Shown one piece after another: positions 49,926 to 60,405 of a DNA stretch of 64,000 nucleotides; position 1 is the first letter of the stretch; every line of letters begins with the position of its first letter. Where the stretch lies: positions 15,082,001 to 15,146,000 of the forward strand of contig CM049407.1 of the NCBI GenBank assembly GCA_026929865.2, given 5' to 3'. A program made the translations under genes and the position numbers. This stretch comes from Hyperoplus lanceolatus. Lineage: Eukaryota; Chordata; Actinopteri; Uranoscopiformes; Ammodytidae. The notes beneath the pieces are model-generated. The model had not been told where the DNA came from. It searched no databases and was given only the letters and a program-made list of their open reading frames with translations.

Positions 49926-52892
49926 ATGGCTCCGTGTCCTGTAGGCTCTAGCTAAACCCTAGGTCTGTGTCCGACCGTGTGTCCGTGACCGTCTGTCCAG
50001 ACACTGCTGTGGCTCCGGACAGAGATTGTGAAGCAGCTCAACTGTTTATTAAACCACCGCAGGTCCTGGTGTTTAATGGGTATCCCCTCCTCAACTTCAC
50101 CGTGTCACATAATAAGCCTCCTGTCCTGTCTAAAATGATCGGGAAACCACCTCAAAGCTAGCTAACGCGGCTTATTTACTGTTACAGACACCTTGGACTA
50201 CTTTTCCTCAAAGGCTGGAGTACATATAATATAATTCTCCATTACTTAAAAAATGCAATGTAAAACTACAGAAAAAGAGTTCAATTCACTACTACCTACT
50301 ACTTCGCATTAGTTTGATAGTTGTTGTTGCTCATTTAGTAATTTCCTACAATTTCTGGTGAAAAGCTTATAGGTCCATGGTGAAAAGGGACGAAGGAAAA
50401 AGGCTTTTCCTCCGTTTGTCCCAACCGGCGCTTTCATTGGATGATGCGACAATGTTGTCCCGCCCACCTTCTACGGATACAAATCTGTTCTACGCATACG
50501 AAACACTTTTGCACCACATTTACCACCTGGGCGTGGTGCAAATCTACCTGCAAAAAAACCCACAGCCGAGACTTGCAGGAGCAGATTCGAGCAGAGAAAA
50601 CCCTCAGCTGAGACTTGTAGGAACAGATTTGAGCAGTTGTATCATCGATTTGTGCTCGCTCATTAAAATGCTGTGCTCGATATCATTGTATTTGAGAGGA
50701 CATTTTTCACAGATGTGCAACTTCTGATGCTTTAGTTCACATTTGGGTTTACGAATGCACAAATTGGGGGCATGTTCTTACATTATGAAACACGGGTGTG
50801 CAAATGTGTTTTGCACCAACTGTGCTGCAATGTTTGTAGCAAAAGTGTCAAGCGCATGACTCTTTGAAGTTGCGATGCACAGGATAGGATTTGTGCACCC
50901 GTAACAACGATTTGTGAACTCGTAGCCCCTATTTTGTGTCCACAATGGTAGAAAAAATATTTACGACTTCAAATTTACTGTTACACATTTGTGACTTTGG
51001 AGTACACATGCAAAACAAATATTTACGACTTCAAATCTACTGTTACACATTTGTGACTTCAGTTTACGCATTCAAAATCTGCAGTTACACGTGCTAAAGA
51101 CTTATGCTACATATATACCTTCATAGGACACCGGCTGCCATTCTCAGGCGAATTTGCGGCCCAAAACACGCCCCTTGCCATCGAATAATTCAATTAATAT
51201 TACTAATAATTAATACACACGTATTCAAGGTAAAGAACAGGATGGCTGTAACAGCATGTATATTCTGTGGATACAATCCATAATAGCTATGGGTCTTCAC
51301 TCTTCACAAGAAAGGGGTATTTAATATGCCAGGTCAGCTTGATAAAATGTTGTTTCACAAAATTTATTTGAGTCATTCCACCAATCCGGTACTGTGATCG
51401 TGAAGTTATCTATTCATTAAAATGAATTATTAGAATTGTTTTTACCTAATGCATATTGAAAGCAATTTGAATCTAAAATAAACTCTAATTTGTATATGTC
51501 CCCTTCAACCCCGTTACCATTTTCAACCGTTACCCTAGTTTCAACTCTGTCACACCTTTATGGTATGTATTCCTTTAAGCTTATAAAAAATATATACTGT
51601 TTGTTTAACTATGTCTTAAATATTTATGGCAATCATAAGAATATTGATTTTAGTTAAAAATATGAAGTAAAACCACATCTTTGATCAAAAATGGTGTGAT
51701 CGCTGGCACAAAAAGGGCCCATTCCCTGTATGCTACTGCTCCATGCAGGACTCTTATTTTGATATTGCTAAACTGGATGTAACAAGGACTCTTATTTTGG
51801 TATTACTACGGATGTAACAATGCCAACTGCCAAAGTCAGACCAAACTACAGCAAGTAGTATAGGCTACGTTTAACATTATAATAGGTACCCTGCAAGAAA
51901 GATAGCCAGTCACAACACTCCCGTGCCATGTGTTTGTATTTAATTAACAGCGTGGGCTCCCGCTAGCTTAACATAGCGCTAGCATTAGCCTGCTTGAGGA
52001 GTGAATGTGAGAGACTGAGCGCCGTCCCCCTCAATGCGGTCTTAGGCTCCCCCCCCTCAATGTGCCGGCCCCCTCAATGTCTCCTCCCCCTCAACGTTGG
52101 CTGCGGGCCGCAGTCAGGGGCTTCTCGAGTACCTGGCCTGTACAGGTTCTTTGGTTAAAAGCTGGGGGACAAGCATGCCATCCTTCATGTGCCAACCACA
52201 ACTGGTTGGTGAGGGCAACTGTGGATGGGTCACTCACTAGTGACTGTTTCCACACCTTTGTTTGATAGTGGGCCCTCATGAGGTGCAGAGACAAGGCCTC
52301 CTGAGTTGGTGGTAAATTATCCACATTGGCTTTCACTTTCCGAAACAGGGCACAGCGAACTTCATGGATTGTGTGCTGGTCGTTTTTGTATCATAAAGTT
52401 TGCAGACAAACTGTTCTGCTGAGGATGGAATAGCTGGACTTGGTACTTCATCCTCATCAAAGTTGTGGAGAAGATGAGGGCACTGCTGGAACACTTTCAC
52501 GTCCTTTTTTCCTATCCCAGTGAACTGGCTGGTAGTGTCACATCCAGTGATGGCATGAAAGGCCAACAGACCATTCAGAATCTCATTTGACATTTTAATA
52601 TCATGCATTTTAAGTGTGGTTTCTTGGCAGTTCCTGCTTTCATCCAAATGTCTGGGCTCAGCAGGTGTGCAAACACAAGAAGCAACAAGAAATCTGTGTC
52701 TCTGAATGATGAGCCTTCCATAATTTGGTTGTGGCATCAACAGCATGTAGCAATATGCGGGTATCTGCTTCTTCATGTGTAGCCCGTAGGTGGGAAACAT
52801 CCATCCCAGCTGCCGTTGCCACTTTTTCAGCATCATCAAATCCCCAACTTATTACAATTTCATGACCATACTGAATGACATGCCTTTAAAGT

Positions 52893-52948
52893 TACATTTT
52901 TTTTTTATTTATACAGGTAAATCCCATTGAGACCGAAGACTCTTTAAA
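52893..52948. repeat. Short repeat shared with 46404-46457
   Basis: TTTATTTATACAGGTA(A/T)ATCCCATTGAG(A/T)CCGAAGACTCTTT-like sequence occurs at both places, in the same orientation. It matches a very common teleost motif of unknown origin (the TTTATTTAxCCAGG...CCCATTGAGA type). Confidence 0.6.
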
Positions 52949-53023
52949 ATTGAAATGAATTGTGTCAGATTGGCCTTGTTTTTGTCCATTTCAATGAAAC
53001 TATTCCAGTTAACTGACATCTTT

Positions 53024-54430
53024 ACAGAAGTCAGAAGTCAGATTTATTTTTTGTCATATGCACCGTTACAGAACAATGAAATTTGCCTTCCAGTATGACA
53101 GACAGTGACAATAACATGGGTGGACAGGAGAGAGTGTAACTGTAGGGTCGCAGCAGTGCCGCGCCCCTCTTTATCATAGAAGGAAAAGGAGAACAACAGG
53201 GAAAGACAGGTTAAAAAAAAATGCCAATCACGAACTACGTTCCTTATGGGAGCGCAGTGTGTGATTAGTGAAAAACCACTTTAGGACAATAAGCAACATG
53301 ATAAACACCACAAACAATAAGATAGACACTCATAGACATTGCACATTAAAGGAACGGGTTAGGGGTTTATGGGACGGTAGGTGTCACAACCCAGGCACCA
53401 GGAGGCGTACGCAGCCGACGGGCGCCCCGCCCGCAGCATCCGGTCTGCAACGAGGGAGGGAGAGGGGACGGATTCAAGAAGGCTTGAGTGGTCAGGGTCA
53501 TGTGTGCTATGTGTCTACGTGTGTGTGTAGGTGTGTTCCGTTTATCTAAATCTGTCCAGACATAACAGGAGTCTTCATGCGCCAGGTGGTATGAGCGAGT
53601 CCATGGAGACGACCTCGAGGCCCAGCCAGAGATAGAGTTCACGGGAGAGTAGGTGATGGGAGGGAGGGGGTAGAACGTCTTTCTGCATAAACATCCCGGA
53701 TAGAGAAGAGATAACACCTCCAAGGTCGGTGTAGGGAGCCGAATCGGGAGATTGCAAATTTGTTTTGCGAATGAGACTAGGCGCTGGAATGTGTAGCCTG
53801 TCTTAGAGTCACTGGTTAACGTAGTAATCCAAATAGCCGAAATCCAGTGGCCTTCTTCAAGCACCTACGGTCTGCCCATGCCCCCCCAGATTTCATCCAC
53901 TTTACGAATAAGTCCGGGAATCACTTCCAGCTTGCGATTCACCTCGCTTAATACTTGAGTCTGTGTATTGACAGCCCGGCACATGCCCTCGAGGATGGGC
54001 AGCTTCTCAATGGCCTGATGTGCTGCCAACGCCTTTTTAACGTTGCGGTAGAACAGGAAACCGTCAACTCCAAACAGCAGGAACCCTGTTACCATAAGCC
54101 TAATCACGTAGATATCTTCGACGTCCTTAATGGAAAGTATTGCCAGACACATCGGGTTCCAACTACTCCAGGCGTCCCAGGTGTATCCAGCAGCAAAGGT
54201 TCCATCAGGACAGGGGGCTTCTCCTTTGCCCACTTTTCTCGTCGAGAAAATTTGATCCATTGCAGAAAGACCCCAGCTGATCAGATCCATAATTTAGGTT
54301 TCGGAGGAATATGCACAGAGAGGCTCAGAGATGTAGACAAGACAGCACAGGACAGAGAGCAGAGCAGGGAAGATAAGGGCACGGGAGGGATCAGAGTGTG
54401 CGACCGCCTTCGTTGAAGAGCAGAATAGAA
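53024..54430 (-). mobile_element. Retroelement-like insert with an orphan ORF
   Basis: This ~1.4-kb minus-strand unit interrupts the transposase pseudogene. Its 3' end has AATAAA followed by tandem CTGACTT repeats (53024-53048), as in non-LTR elements and SINEs. Between them are a 5' leader, the 141-codon ORF at 53865-54290 and a long C-rich 3' region. No reverse transcriptase or LTR is visible, so mobilisation by another element is inferred. Boundaries are approximate and no target duplication was found. Confidence 0.5.
53865..54290 (-). CDS. Orphan 141-aa ORF with one membrane segment
   Basis: Intact ORF starting MDLISWGLSAMDQIF and ending at a TAG. One predicted membrane segment at residues 60-81 (YVIRLMVTGFLLFGVDGFLF) is followed by a basic residue and an amphipathic, coiled-coil-prone stretch at residues 88-135 (KALAAHQAIEKLPI, SEVNRKLEVIPGLIRK). 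The N-terminal part has two Cys and a Trp-rich patch. I recognise no family. It is intact although the surrounding transposase is broken, so the insert is younger than the host element or the frame was selected. Confidence 0.5.
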   Translation of the reverse strand: MDLISWGLSAMDQIFSTRKVGKGEAPCPDGTFAAGYTWDAWSSWNPMCLAILSIKDVEDIYVIRLMVTGFLLFGVDGFLFYRNVKKALAAHQAIEKLPILEGMCRAVNTQTQVLSEVNRKLEVIPGLIRKVDEIWGGMGRP

Positions 54431-56630
54431 AAGCATAATTACTTACAATGGTGCGAATTTTTCACAGAGTGGTGCTGCGTTTTGCTCTGGTTCCACCCTT
54501 TATGGAGTTCTGTAGGTACTGATTGATCAAAGACTAGATCCACTCTAGTAATGTTCCCATGTAGATTGCCAGTCACTTTCTGTGTGAAAATGTCAGCATA
54601 ATCTGATATGCAAATATGCATTTTGAGGTTTTCCTATTGTTCTTACTAAAGCCATCCCATCAATGATAGTGCAAGTTCTCACAATAGATGGACTTAGCCC
54701 TGTCTCTTCTGCACTGTCTTGTAGTATGGTGGCTAAGTCAGCTTTGCTAGTAGGTCTGAGCACTGACTCTGTTGTGGCAAGTGAGGGGGGGGGATTGCAC
54801 ACAGTTCCTCTTGGAGAAGCCCATCTATGTTGCCACTGTCCATGGATACAATGATACAACAGAAAAAAATCCCTGTCAGGCTTCACACACTTGGATTTGA
54901 GTTTTCCAAGTTTGCTATCTGTTCTGTAAAGATTTGAGAATGTTTTGAGTTTTCTCTTAGTGAGGCTGTTATGAAAGTTTGTTTTCATTGTGCTCATTCT
55001 TTTTTTCAGCTCAGTTACCATTTGTTTCCCAGTCTTTGCAGCATGTGTTATGTCATTCAGTATATCTTCTGAAGCAACATAACCGGTTGTCATAGACACC
55101 GACTCATACATACTGTATTCTCCAGTTGGAAGACATGATATCTCTGGAATTGGTCAACAAGTTGAATGACATCATCATTATCCCGGACCCTTCTGAGTCT
55201 TTATGGAAGGCAGTCTTTGTGGTTGTCTTCATCATCTTCTCCATCATGTGTCAGTCCAAACAGGGATCTAGTGTTCTGTGCTAAAGATGCACGTTCATTG
55301 TAGGTGATGGACCAACGGTTTCTAGCTGTCTCATTTTGAGTGATGCCTACCAATCCTCCAGCAACCTTTCCGGTTTTGTTGATGTGCTCAAGGCAAAGAT
55401 CAAATGGCACCTTGTTGAAGCTGTGTTTGGCCTCTTTGGCTACAACATCACCATCTAGGAAGCCCTGATAGACCCGTCTGTGCCAGATGTTCCATGTCTG
55501 CTATGAATACAGCACACCATCTTGTGTAGTGGGTGTGATCATATGCAGCAAACCAGGGCATTATGCTCTTGAAGGCAGACATGTAAAGCTTCCAGTCACC
55601 ACATCTCAGTGCCCGTGTGAATGCCAGGAGAATAGACACAAGGGTCATGTATTTTGTAGACAAATAGACCAACTTAATCTGTTGTGTGATTCACTCATTT
55701 TTAAGTTTTGTTCTGACTGTTTACACCTGCTGTGATCATCTTCACTGGATCTGCTGCTTCATGCCAAATCACAGCTGTGCAGACACAACAGTGCCTCTTG
55801 TAGTGTGATACTCTTGTATTTATTGATTATTATTTTTTAAAGATCATGCTTGCACATAAATTGGATTATATTGCACATTTGTCCCAAATTACAGGAGGTA
55901 ACATGGAAGAAGGAGGAAGCACTTTGGGAAAAAATCTGCTTTTACCACTTTTAAGAATATAGTGTTAAAATGGACCATAAAATTATTTTCTAAGCTGACA
56001 ACCTGGCTAGAATACATGTTTAGGGGTTAAATATTAATACTGGATAGGTTGTATGCTTGTAACAAAAAGTGTCCAACAAAGTTTTAATATCAGTTTTGGC
56101 CTCCTGACTAAACCTACAGAATATTGCTAAGAATGATTATGGAAAATGTAGTTGATGTAAGTGATTTAGAAGTTGAGATTTCTGGGTCAGAGTAATAAAT
56201 AAAAAATAAAATCACGTTTATTTATACACTATCAAACCAGAGTTATCACACCATCTCTCACAGAGGAAGTTTGTTATGTAGAAACTTAATACACTTATAT
56301 AAAGTCAAAATGCAATAAAGATTTCAACTCTTGCTTTAGCCAATATCTAGATTTTTGTTTTTTAAAGATATGCAAATTTGTGAAATTTGCAAAATGTGCA
56401 TATATATATTCAAAAAAAATTGAAAAAAAACTTCAATACAAAATATCATTGTTTCAATGCCAGTAATCAACTTGCAAAGTTTCATGATGATATCTATAAG
56501 TTAAAAAAATAAAATTTACCCTCGCATTAAACCATGGTTCTGATTTTCTATTTCGGCCCCCCTGTAGCTTTCCAGCAGGTAGTTGACCCAGGTTGTCCAC
56601 CCAGGTTGTGATCCTTGAAGGTCCTAGATA

Positions 56631-57452
56631 TAGCCTGGCATTCCCAGACCTGCCACTAGGCGCTGGCAAATTAAATTTGCTGTGCCTGTTGGTCTGAAAA
56701 CTCTCCGTTGAAGCTTTTTCAAAAAGACCAGAAATCTGGGCTCACGTTTCAATTGGTTCTATCTAATATGGGCGGGCCAGAGCCCTTTATATGGTACTCT
56801 GGGGAGGATGTAACCGGATGACGACAGTGACGTGCATGCGACGTCGAGGCCGTGATAGTAAACATCAAAGATGGCTGCGGATATGTTGTGCGAGTTTGAG
56901 ACTGCTTTGGCCTCGACCCTTTACGATTTGGAAGACGGCACTCAAATATTTCATTAGCAAGTAAGTGGAATGTTCTGTTTTGCCGGCCGACCATGGCAAA
57001 CGTTTAATTTAACAGTTTAACAGCTGTTCGCTAAACGAACGGGGCTTACGTCACCTTGTGCATCGCTCCGATTGGTTGTAGTGCTATCCAACTGCGGGCA
57101 GTGGCATTTGAAATGCACGAGTAGGAGCCGCCCCTTGAGTTGGAAATTACTATTGCGGTAGCTCTACGTATGGTCAAAAATTGGCGTAGGAATACGCACA
57201 TTTCTCCGCAAAGAATGTTTTTATAAATACCAACGTTTGCCCCACATTTATTTCCGTCTACGCAAGGTTTTTGTGCACTGCAAGCTTTATAAATGAGGCC
57301 CCTGGTCTTTTTTTAAAAAGCTTCAACAGAGAGTTTCCAGACCAACAGGCGCAGCAAATTTAATTTGCCAGCGCCTAGTGGCAGGTCTGGGAATGCCAGG
57401 CTAGGCCAGACCCTCTATCGTTCAAGATATCAGGGTCTGGATTTCCAGGCTA
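56631..57452. mobile_element. 822-bp TIR element with perfect 9-bp target duplication
   Basis: Starts TAGCCTGGCATTCC and ends GGATTTCCAGGCTA, with ~100-bp inverted arms (56631-56735 and about 57303-57404) and an extra ~50 bp at the right end. TCCTAGATA is duplicated exactly at 56622-56630 and 57453-57461. A 9-bp duplication suits Mutator-like elements. It landed in the right terminal repeat of the outer element. Inside, an ATG at 56871 opens 28 codons ending just before a donor-like CAAGTAAGT. Confidence 0.8.
57150..57303. mobile_element. Fragment of a CAGGGGCCTCATTTAT-type element
   Basis: TTTATAAATGAGGCCCCTGG at 57284-57303 is the same terminus as the element at 17840-19097, with a related CTACG/GTAGG-rich body. 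It forms the right part of the interior of the 822-bp element, either as a nested remnant or as a shared component. Confidence 0.5.
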
Positions 57453-57824
57453 TCCTAGATATCATTTCTGGTGAACTACCTTTTACAACAGCCCATGTCC
57501 AAAAAATTAATGCCCCCTAGGTATTAGTGCAAATTCAATATAATCTACAAGAATGTTCAACAAGTGAGTGAGATGCAGTTAGTTTATTACGTAATTTTTT
57601 TTTTCTTACAAAAAAATTTCTCATGTTTATTTAAGCGCCAGGATGAAGGGGCACAAATTGGAGAAGCAAATATACACCATCAATTTACTCAGGTCAATAA
57701 ATTCATCTATTCCAAGTCTATTACTGGAGGCAACTGTGACAGGTGCAGGTAACTAGAGGTCAAGTGCCATGAGATCTACATTGAGTAACAGGTTATTCTA
57801 GAGCAGAGCGACCAGGGCCACGGT

Positions 57825-59591
57825 TCAGACAATGTATTTGAAGCTGTATGTGACGTCACAGGACAGCCTCATGCCCTTGCAGCGACAGCACAGGTCCTGA
57901 CGGTGAGGCCTCTTCATGTTAATGTGCCTCTGCTTCTTCTCGCAGCTGCAGCAAGTCTGACAGCAACCCTAAAGTGGACAGGGAGAGAGTAGAGTGAATA
58001 GAAGGAACAAGAGAAGACCAAGGAGACTTAAATTTCCATTTGGGAGCATGACAAATAAATCAGTGTACCTTGCATTGGATAGACTCCACTCTATAGGGGT
58101 TAAACCCCACCTGACACTTCCGGCAGAGCTGCTTATGGTACACCTGACAAGATAAGATTTTTTTTAAAGATTAGAAATTCTTATTATGAATGTAGGTTTA
58201 ACCATACAGTAGATTGCAGTGAACAAAACAGATCACTTGCCTTGCTGGTTCCAGATATGCACCACACATAAGCACTCTCCCACCGGATGTTGCACTTTTT
58301 GCAGTGGAAAAAGCCATACCTCTGCTCAAGGAACTAGAGTTAAAGAACAAACGTTGAAAGAGGTAATTTTCAGGAAATTTGTGCACAGACACATTGGACA
58401 CAATATGCTTTGATGAATGTTATATATTCATGAATCCTGAATGAAAACGTTAGGGGACTCAAGAACCCCCAGGGGCCTCAAAAGTATTTTACAAATATAA
58501 TAATTGTCTTGCACTGCGATTCTTTCACCGTATTCAATTTAAGCTCATTTTGATCCATTTTATAATGTGCCGCATGTATAAGAGTCATTTTATATTGGCT
58601 TGGGTTACTCATCTGCCATCTTTAATTCCCCTGTTTATGTCCCATTTTAAAAAAGTGCTTTAAAAAATATATATACACAAGACTTGAATAATTTCACTTT
58701 TGTGCTTATCTTCTGCATATCTGTAGTTTATAGTTGAATTGATTTGTTCTGTATTTTTATAAATTTTACTTGGGCTATGTAATTGTAAAAATCCGTACAT
58801 TACAAATAGCATCAGATTGATTCATTCGTGAGTAGCCTAGTATCAGGGCCCACAAATGACTAAATCCTGTATCAAATTACCTCAAAGCATTTTCTAGCTT
58901 TTATTAGCCTAATAGTGTAAACTAAGCCTATTCCGCTGAAGGCCTACAATGCAGATAGTTGTATTAGGGGCCAATCACCTCATGTTAGCCAGAAACCCAC
59001 CTGGAAGTTAGATTCCTTTGAAGAGCGGTGGAAAGTCGTGTTGAAGTCCTTCACCGTTTCGTTGCCGCTTTGATCCAGCTTAACATCCTTGTCAAACTCG
59101 GTTTGCTCGGTGGGCTCGGCTTCTCCTTCGCTTCCACCTTCGCCGCAGAATTTCTTCGTGTAGATCCTGCGGTCGAACACCGGCGAGTAGATGGATACGG
59201 GCCTCGTGAAGGGCAGGTTGCTCACCAGCGGCGTGCTGAACGGCGCCTTCCGGTCCGGTGTACACAGCAGCTCCGGGCTCCTCGGGGACTTGGTGGACAC
59301 CGCTGTGTGGTGGTGGTCACCCTCAACGCAGAACAGCGTTTTGGGGCCCAGGGAGCACTGCACGATTTTGTCTACTTTGGCGTTCACCTGTACGCCGCAC
59401 TCTTTGGTGTTTGCCTTCTTGAGTGCAGGGGGCAAACCGAGGTGGGCCTGGGACAGGATGGCCTTGCAGAGCTCCAGGTAGTTGAGGCCCTGGGGGATCA
59501 TGAAGCGACATTCCCTCTTTGCCCAGCCGCTGTCCGGGACTTGGGGAGCACAGACACTGGATGGCAGTAACGTGGACAGGAACCCCTCCAT
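57825..59591 (-). CDS. zar1l: ZAR1L (zygote arrest 1-like), complete, four exons
   Basis: Exons on the minus strand: 59591-59001, 58333-58241, 58143-58069 and 57968-57825, giving 300 residues. ZAR1 family proteins are oocyte factors that bind maternal mRNAs and control their stability and translation in the oocyte-to-embryo transition. Exon 1 encodes the variable N-terminal part starting MEGFLSTLL. Exons 2-4 encode the conserved C-terminal zinc-binding domain: FLEQRYGFFHCKKCNIRW, ESAYVWCISGTSK, VYHKQLCRKCQVGFNPYR, a Cys cluster CCQTCCSC, then LCCRCKGMRLSC and a YSFKYIV end. All CxxC pairs expected for the family are present. Human ZAR1L is about 320 residues, so this is full length. Intron 2 has a GC donor. 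A second ATG, 11 nt upstream and out of frame, could act as a weak uORF start. The gene is convergent with FRY, as in tetrapods. ZAR1L is preferred over ZAR1 because of this synteny. Confidence 0.93.
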
Positions 59592-60355
59592 CCTGGAGCC
59601 ATGAAACCAGTCCGAATGAATCCTGCTGGGATTAAGTTGTCTTTTTTTCCAGCATTGATTGGTTGATTGAGATTGAGAACAGCAGGCTCAAATTGAGCTG
59701 CTATAGAAATATTTAGAATAAAGGGTTTTAAAACAAAGGGGGTCATCAGATGGTTATGGTTATTATAGGCCTGTAAATTAGACCTAGGCCTATATATATT
59801 CACTTAGCTTATATATCATTGTGCTTTCAAGTAGGCTAATAGGTAGGCCTATTATATTTAAATGCAAAGTTTGTTGATCGTATTTAATTTATTCTGTTCA
59901 GCAGGGGCAATGTGTCCACTAAATCAGGTATTTGAATAACTTTAATAAAATATGTTCCAAGCTAACCTCACAAATCTATCACTACGGGATTGCGCTGCAT
60001 TTAAGAAAGGCCTATTCTCATTTCCTGCTGCTTTAGATTGGAGGGGTATAGCCTACAAATCTTGAAGCTCCCCCTATAGCTCATGTTGGCCAGATAACCA
60101 TGATAGAAAGACAAAGCAAGCAGGGAATGCATGGCTCCAAAATGCATCTGAGAAGAAAGGCAACATGAATAGAGAGAGCACGTTGACTTGATAAAATACA
60201 TCTTTAATGGGCGGGGGATTACTTTAAGATATGAATAGCACTATTGAGAAGCAGCTGAAGTAGACCTTGAAATATAATTCACGCGGAAGAAACATGAATA
60301 TCACCCTAATGAGAACATTATGTTTATTGATACCCTGTCTCATTTATGAAAACAT

Positions 60356-60405
<50 letters not shown>

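Larger units (their letters stand above)
45419..51126. mobile_element. 5.7-kb element with ~770-bp near-identical inverted arms
   Basis: Left arm 45419-46183 and right arm about 50338-51126 are inverted copies with very few differences and one ~24-bp indel. Each arm contains the same 115-codon open frame by repetition, which is not evidence of a gene. The ends are CTATGAAGG and CCTTCATAG, flanked by GACAC (45414-45418 and 51127-51131); a CCTATGAAGG end with a 3-bp ACA duplication is equally consistent. The near-identity of the arms suggests a recent insertion or gene conversion. The interior contains the hAT-type element described next. Confidence 0.75.
43115..52124. mobile_element. ~9-kb inverted-repeat element inserted in the transposase ORF
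   Basis: Left arm about 43115-43510 and right arm about 51727-52124 are diverged inverted copies. Both contain the CCCCTGACTGCGGCCCGCAG terminus, repeated GAGGGGGAGGAGAC units and a CAAAATAAGAGTCCTGCATG segment. CGAGTAC flanks both ends (43108-43114 and 52126-52132), consistent with an 8-bp duplication carrying one mismatch. The interior (44296-45418 and 51132-51726) shows no gene I recognise. The right arm has an extra tandem copy of a ~45-bp unit that contains TAAGAGTCC. Confidence 0.55.
52091..55735 (-). pseudogene. Decayed transposase-like ORF with XPG-like block
   Basis: Reading from high to low coordinate, these pieces belong to one widespread invertebrate/fish mobile-element protein family: FTRALRCGDWKLYMSAFK and PWFAAYDHTHYTRW (55448-55672), GLVGITQNETARNRWSITYN (55201-55470), SKADLATILQDSAEETGL and IDGMALVRTIGKPQ (54593-55111), RVDLVFDQSVP (54439-54621), ATHEEADTRILLHAVDA (around 52743-52845, in another frame), GLLAFHAITGCDTTSQFTGI (52333-52839) and NLPPTQEALSLHLMRAHYQT (52091-52336). 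There are at least four frame changes plus a 1.4-kb insertion, so it is dead. The GCDTTSQFTGIGKK block resembles the DNA-binding helix of XPG/FEN1 nucleases; the match is by eye. The C-terminus continues at 42880-43114 beyond another insertion. Confidence 0.65.
41875..57523 (-). mobile_element. Outermost large TIR DNA transposon (possibly Academ-like), heavily nested
   Basis: The two ends are inverted copies. The left end begins TACCCAGAGGGCA at 41875 and the right end finishes as the complement of TACCTAGGGGGCA at 57523. Inside them, 41914-41957 matches the complement of 57463-57501 and continues past an insertion into 56610-56630. TTA flanks both ends (41872-41874 and 57524-57526), which would be a 3-bp target duplication. 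Between them is a decayed transposase-like ORF on the minus strand. The element is 15.6 kb only because at least six later insertions sit in it. Superfamily is uncertain: the nuclease-like block and 3-bp duplication suggest Academ, and Harbinger also uses TTA. Confidence 0.6.

Noticed and set aside
53367-53864. 165-codon frame after the orphan membrane ORF as a second protein
   Set aside because: It begins after the stop in another frame, is low in structure and C-rich, and shows no family. It is more likely the 3' region of the insert.
59028-59570. 180-codon plus-strand frame opposite ZAR1L exon 1
   Set aside because: It is the antisense shadow of the GC-rich ZAR1L first exon. The minus frame has the family start, exon junction and zinc domain.
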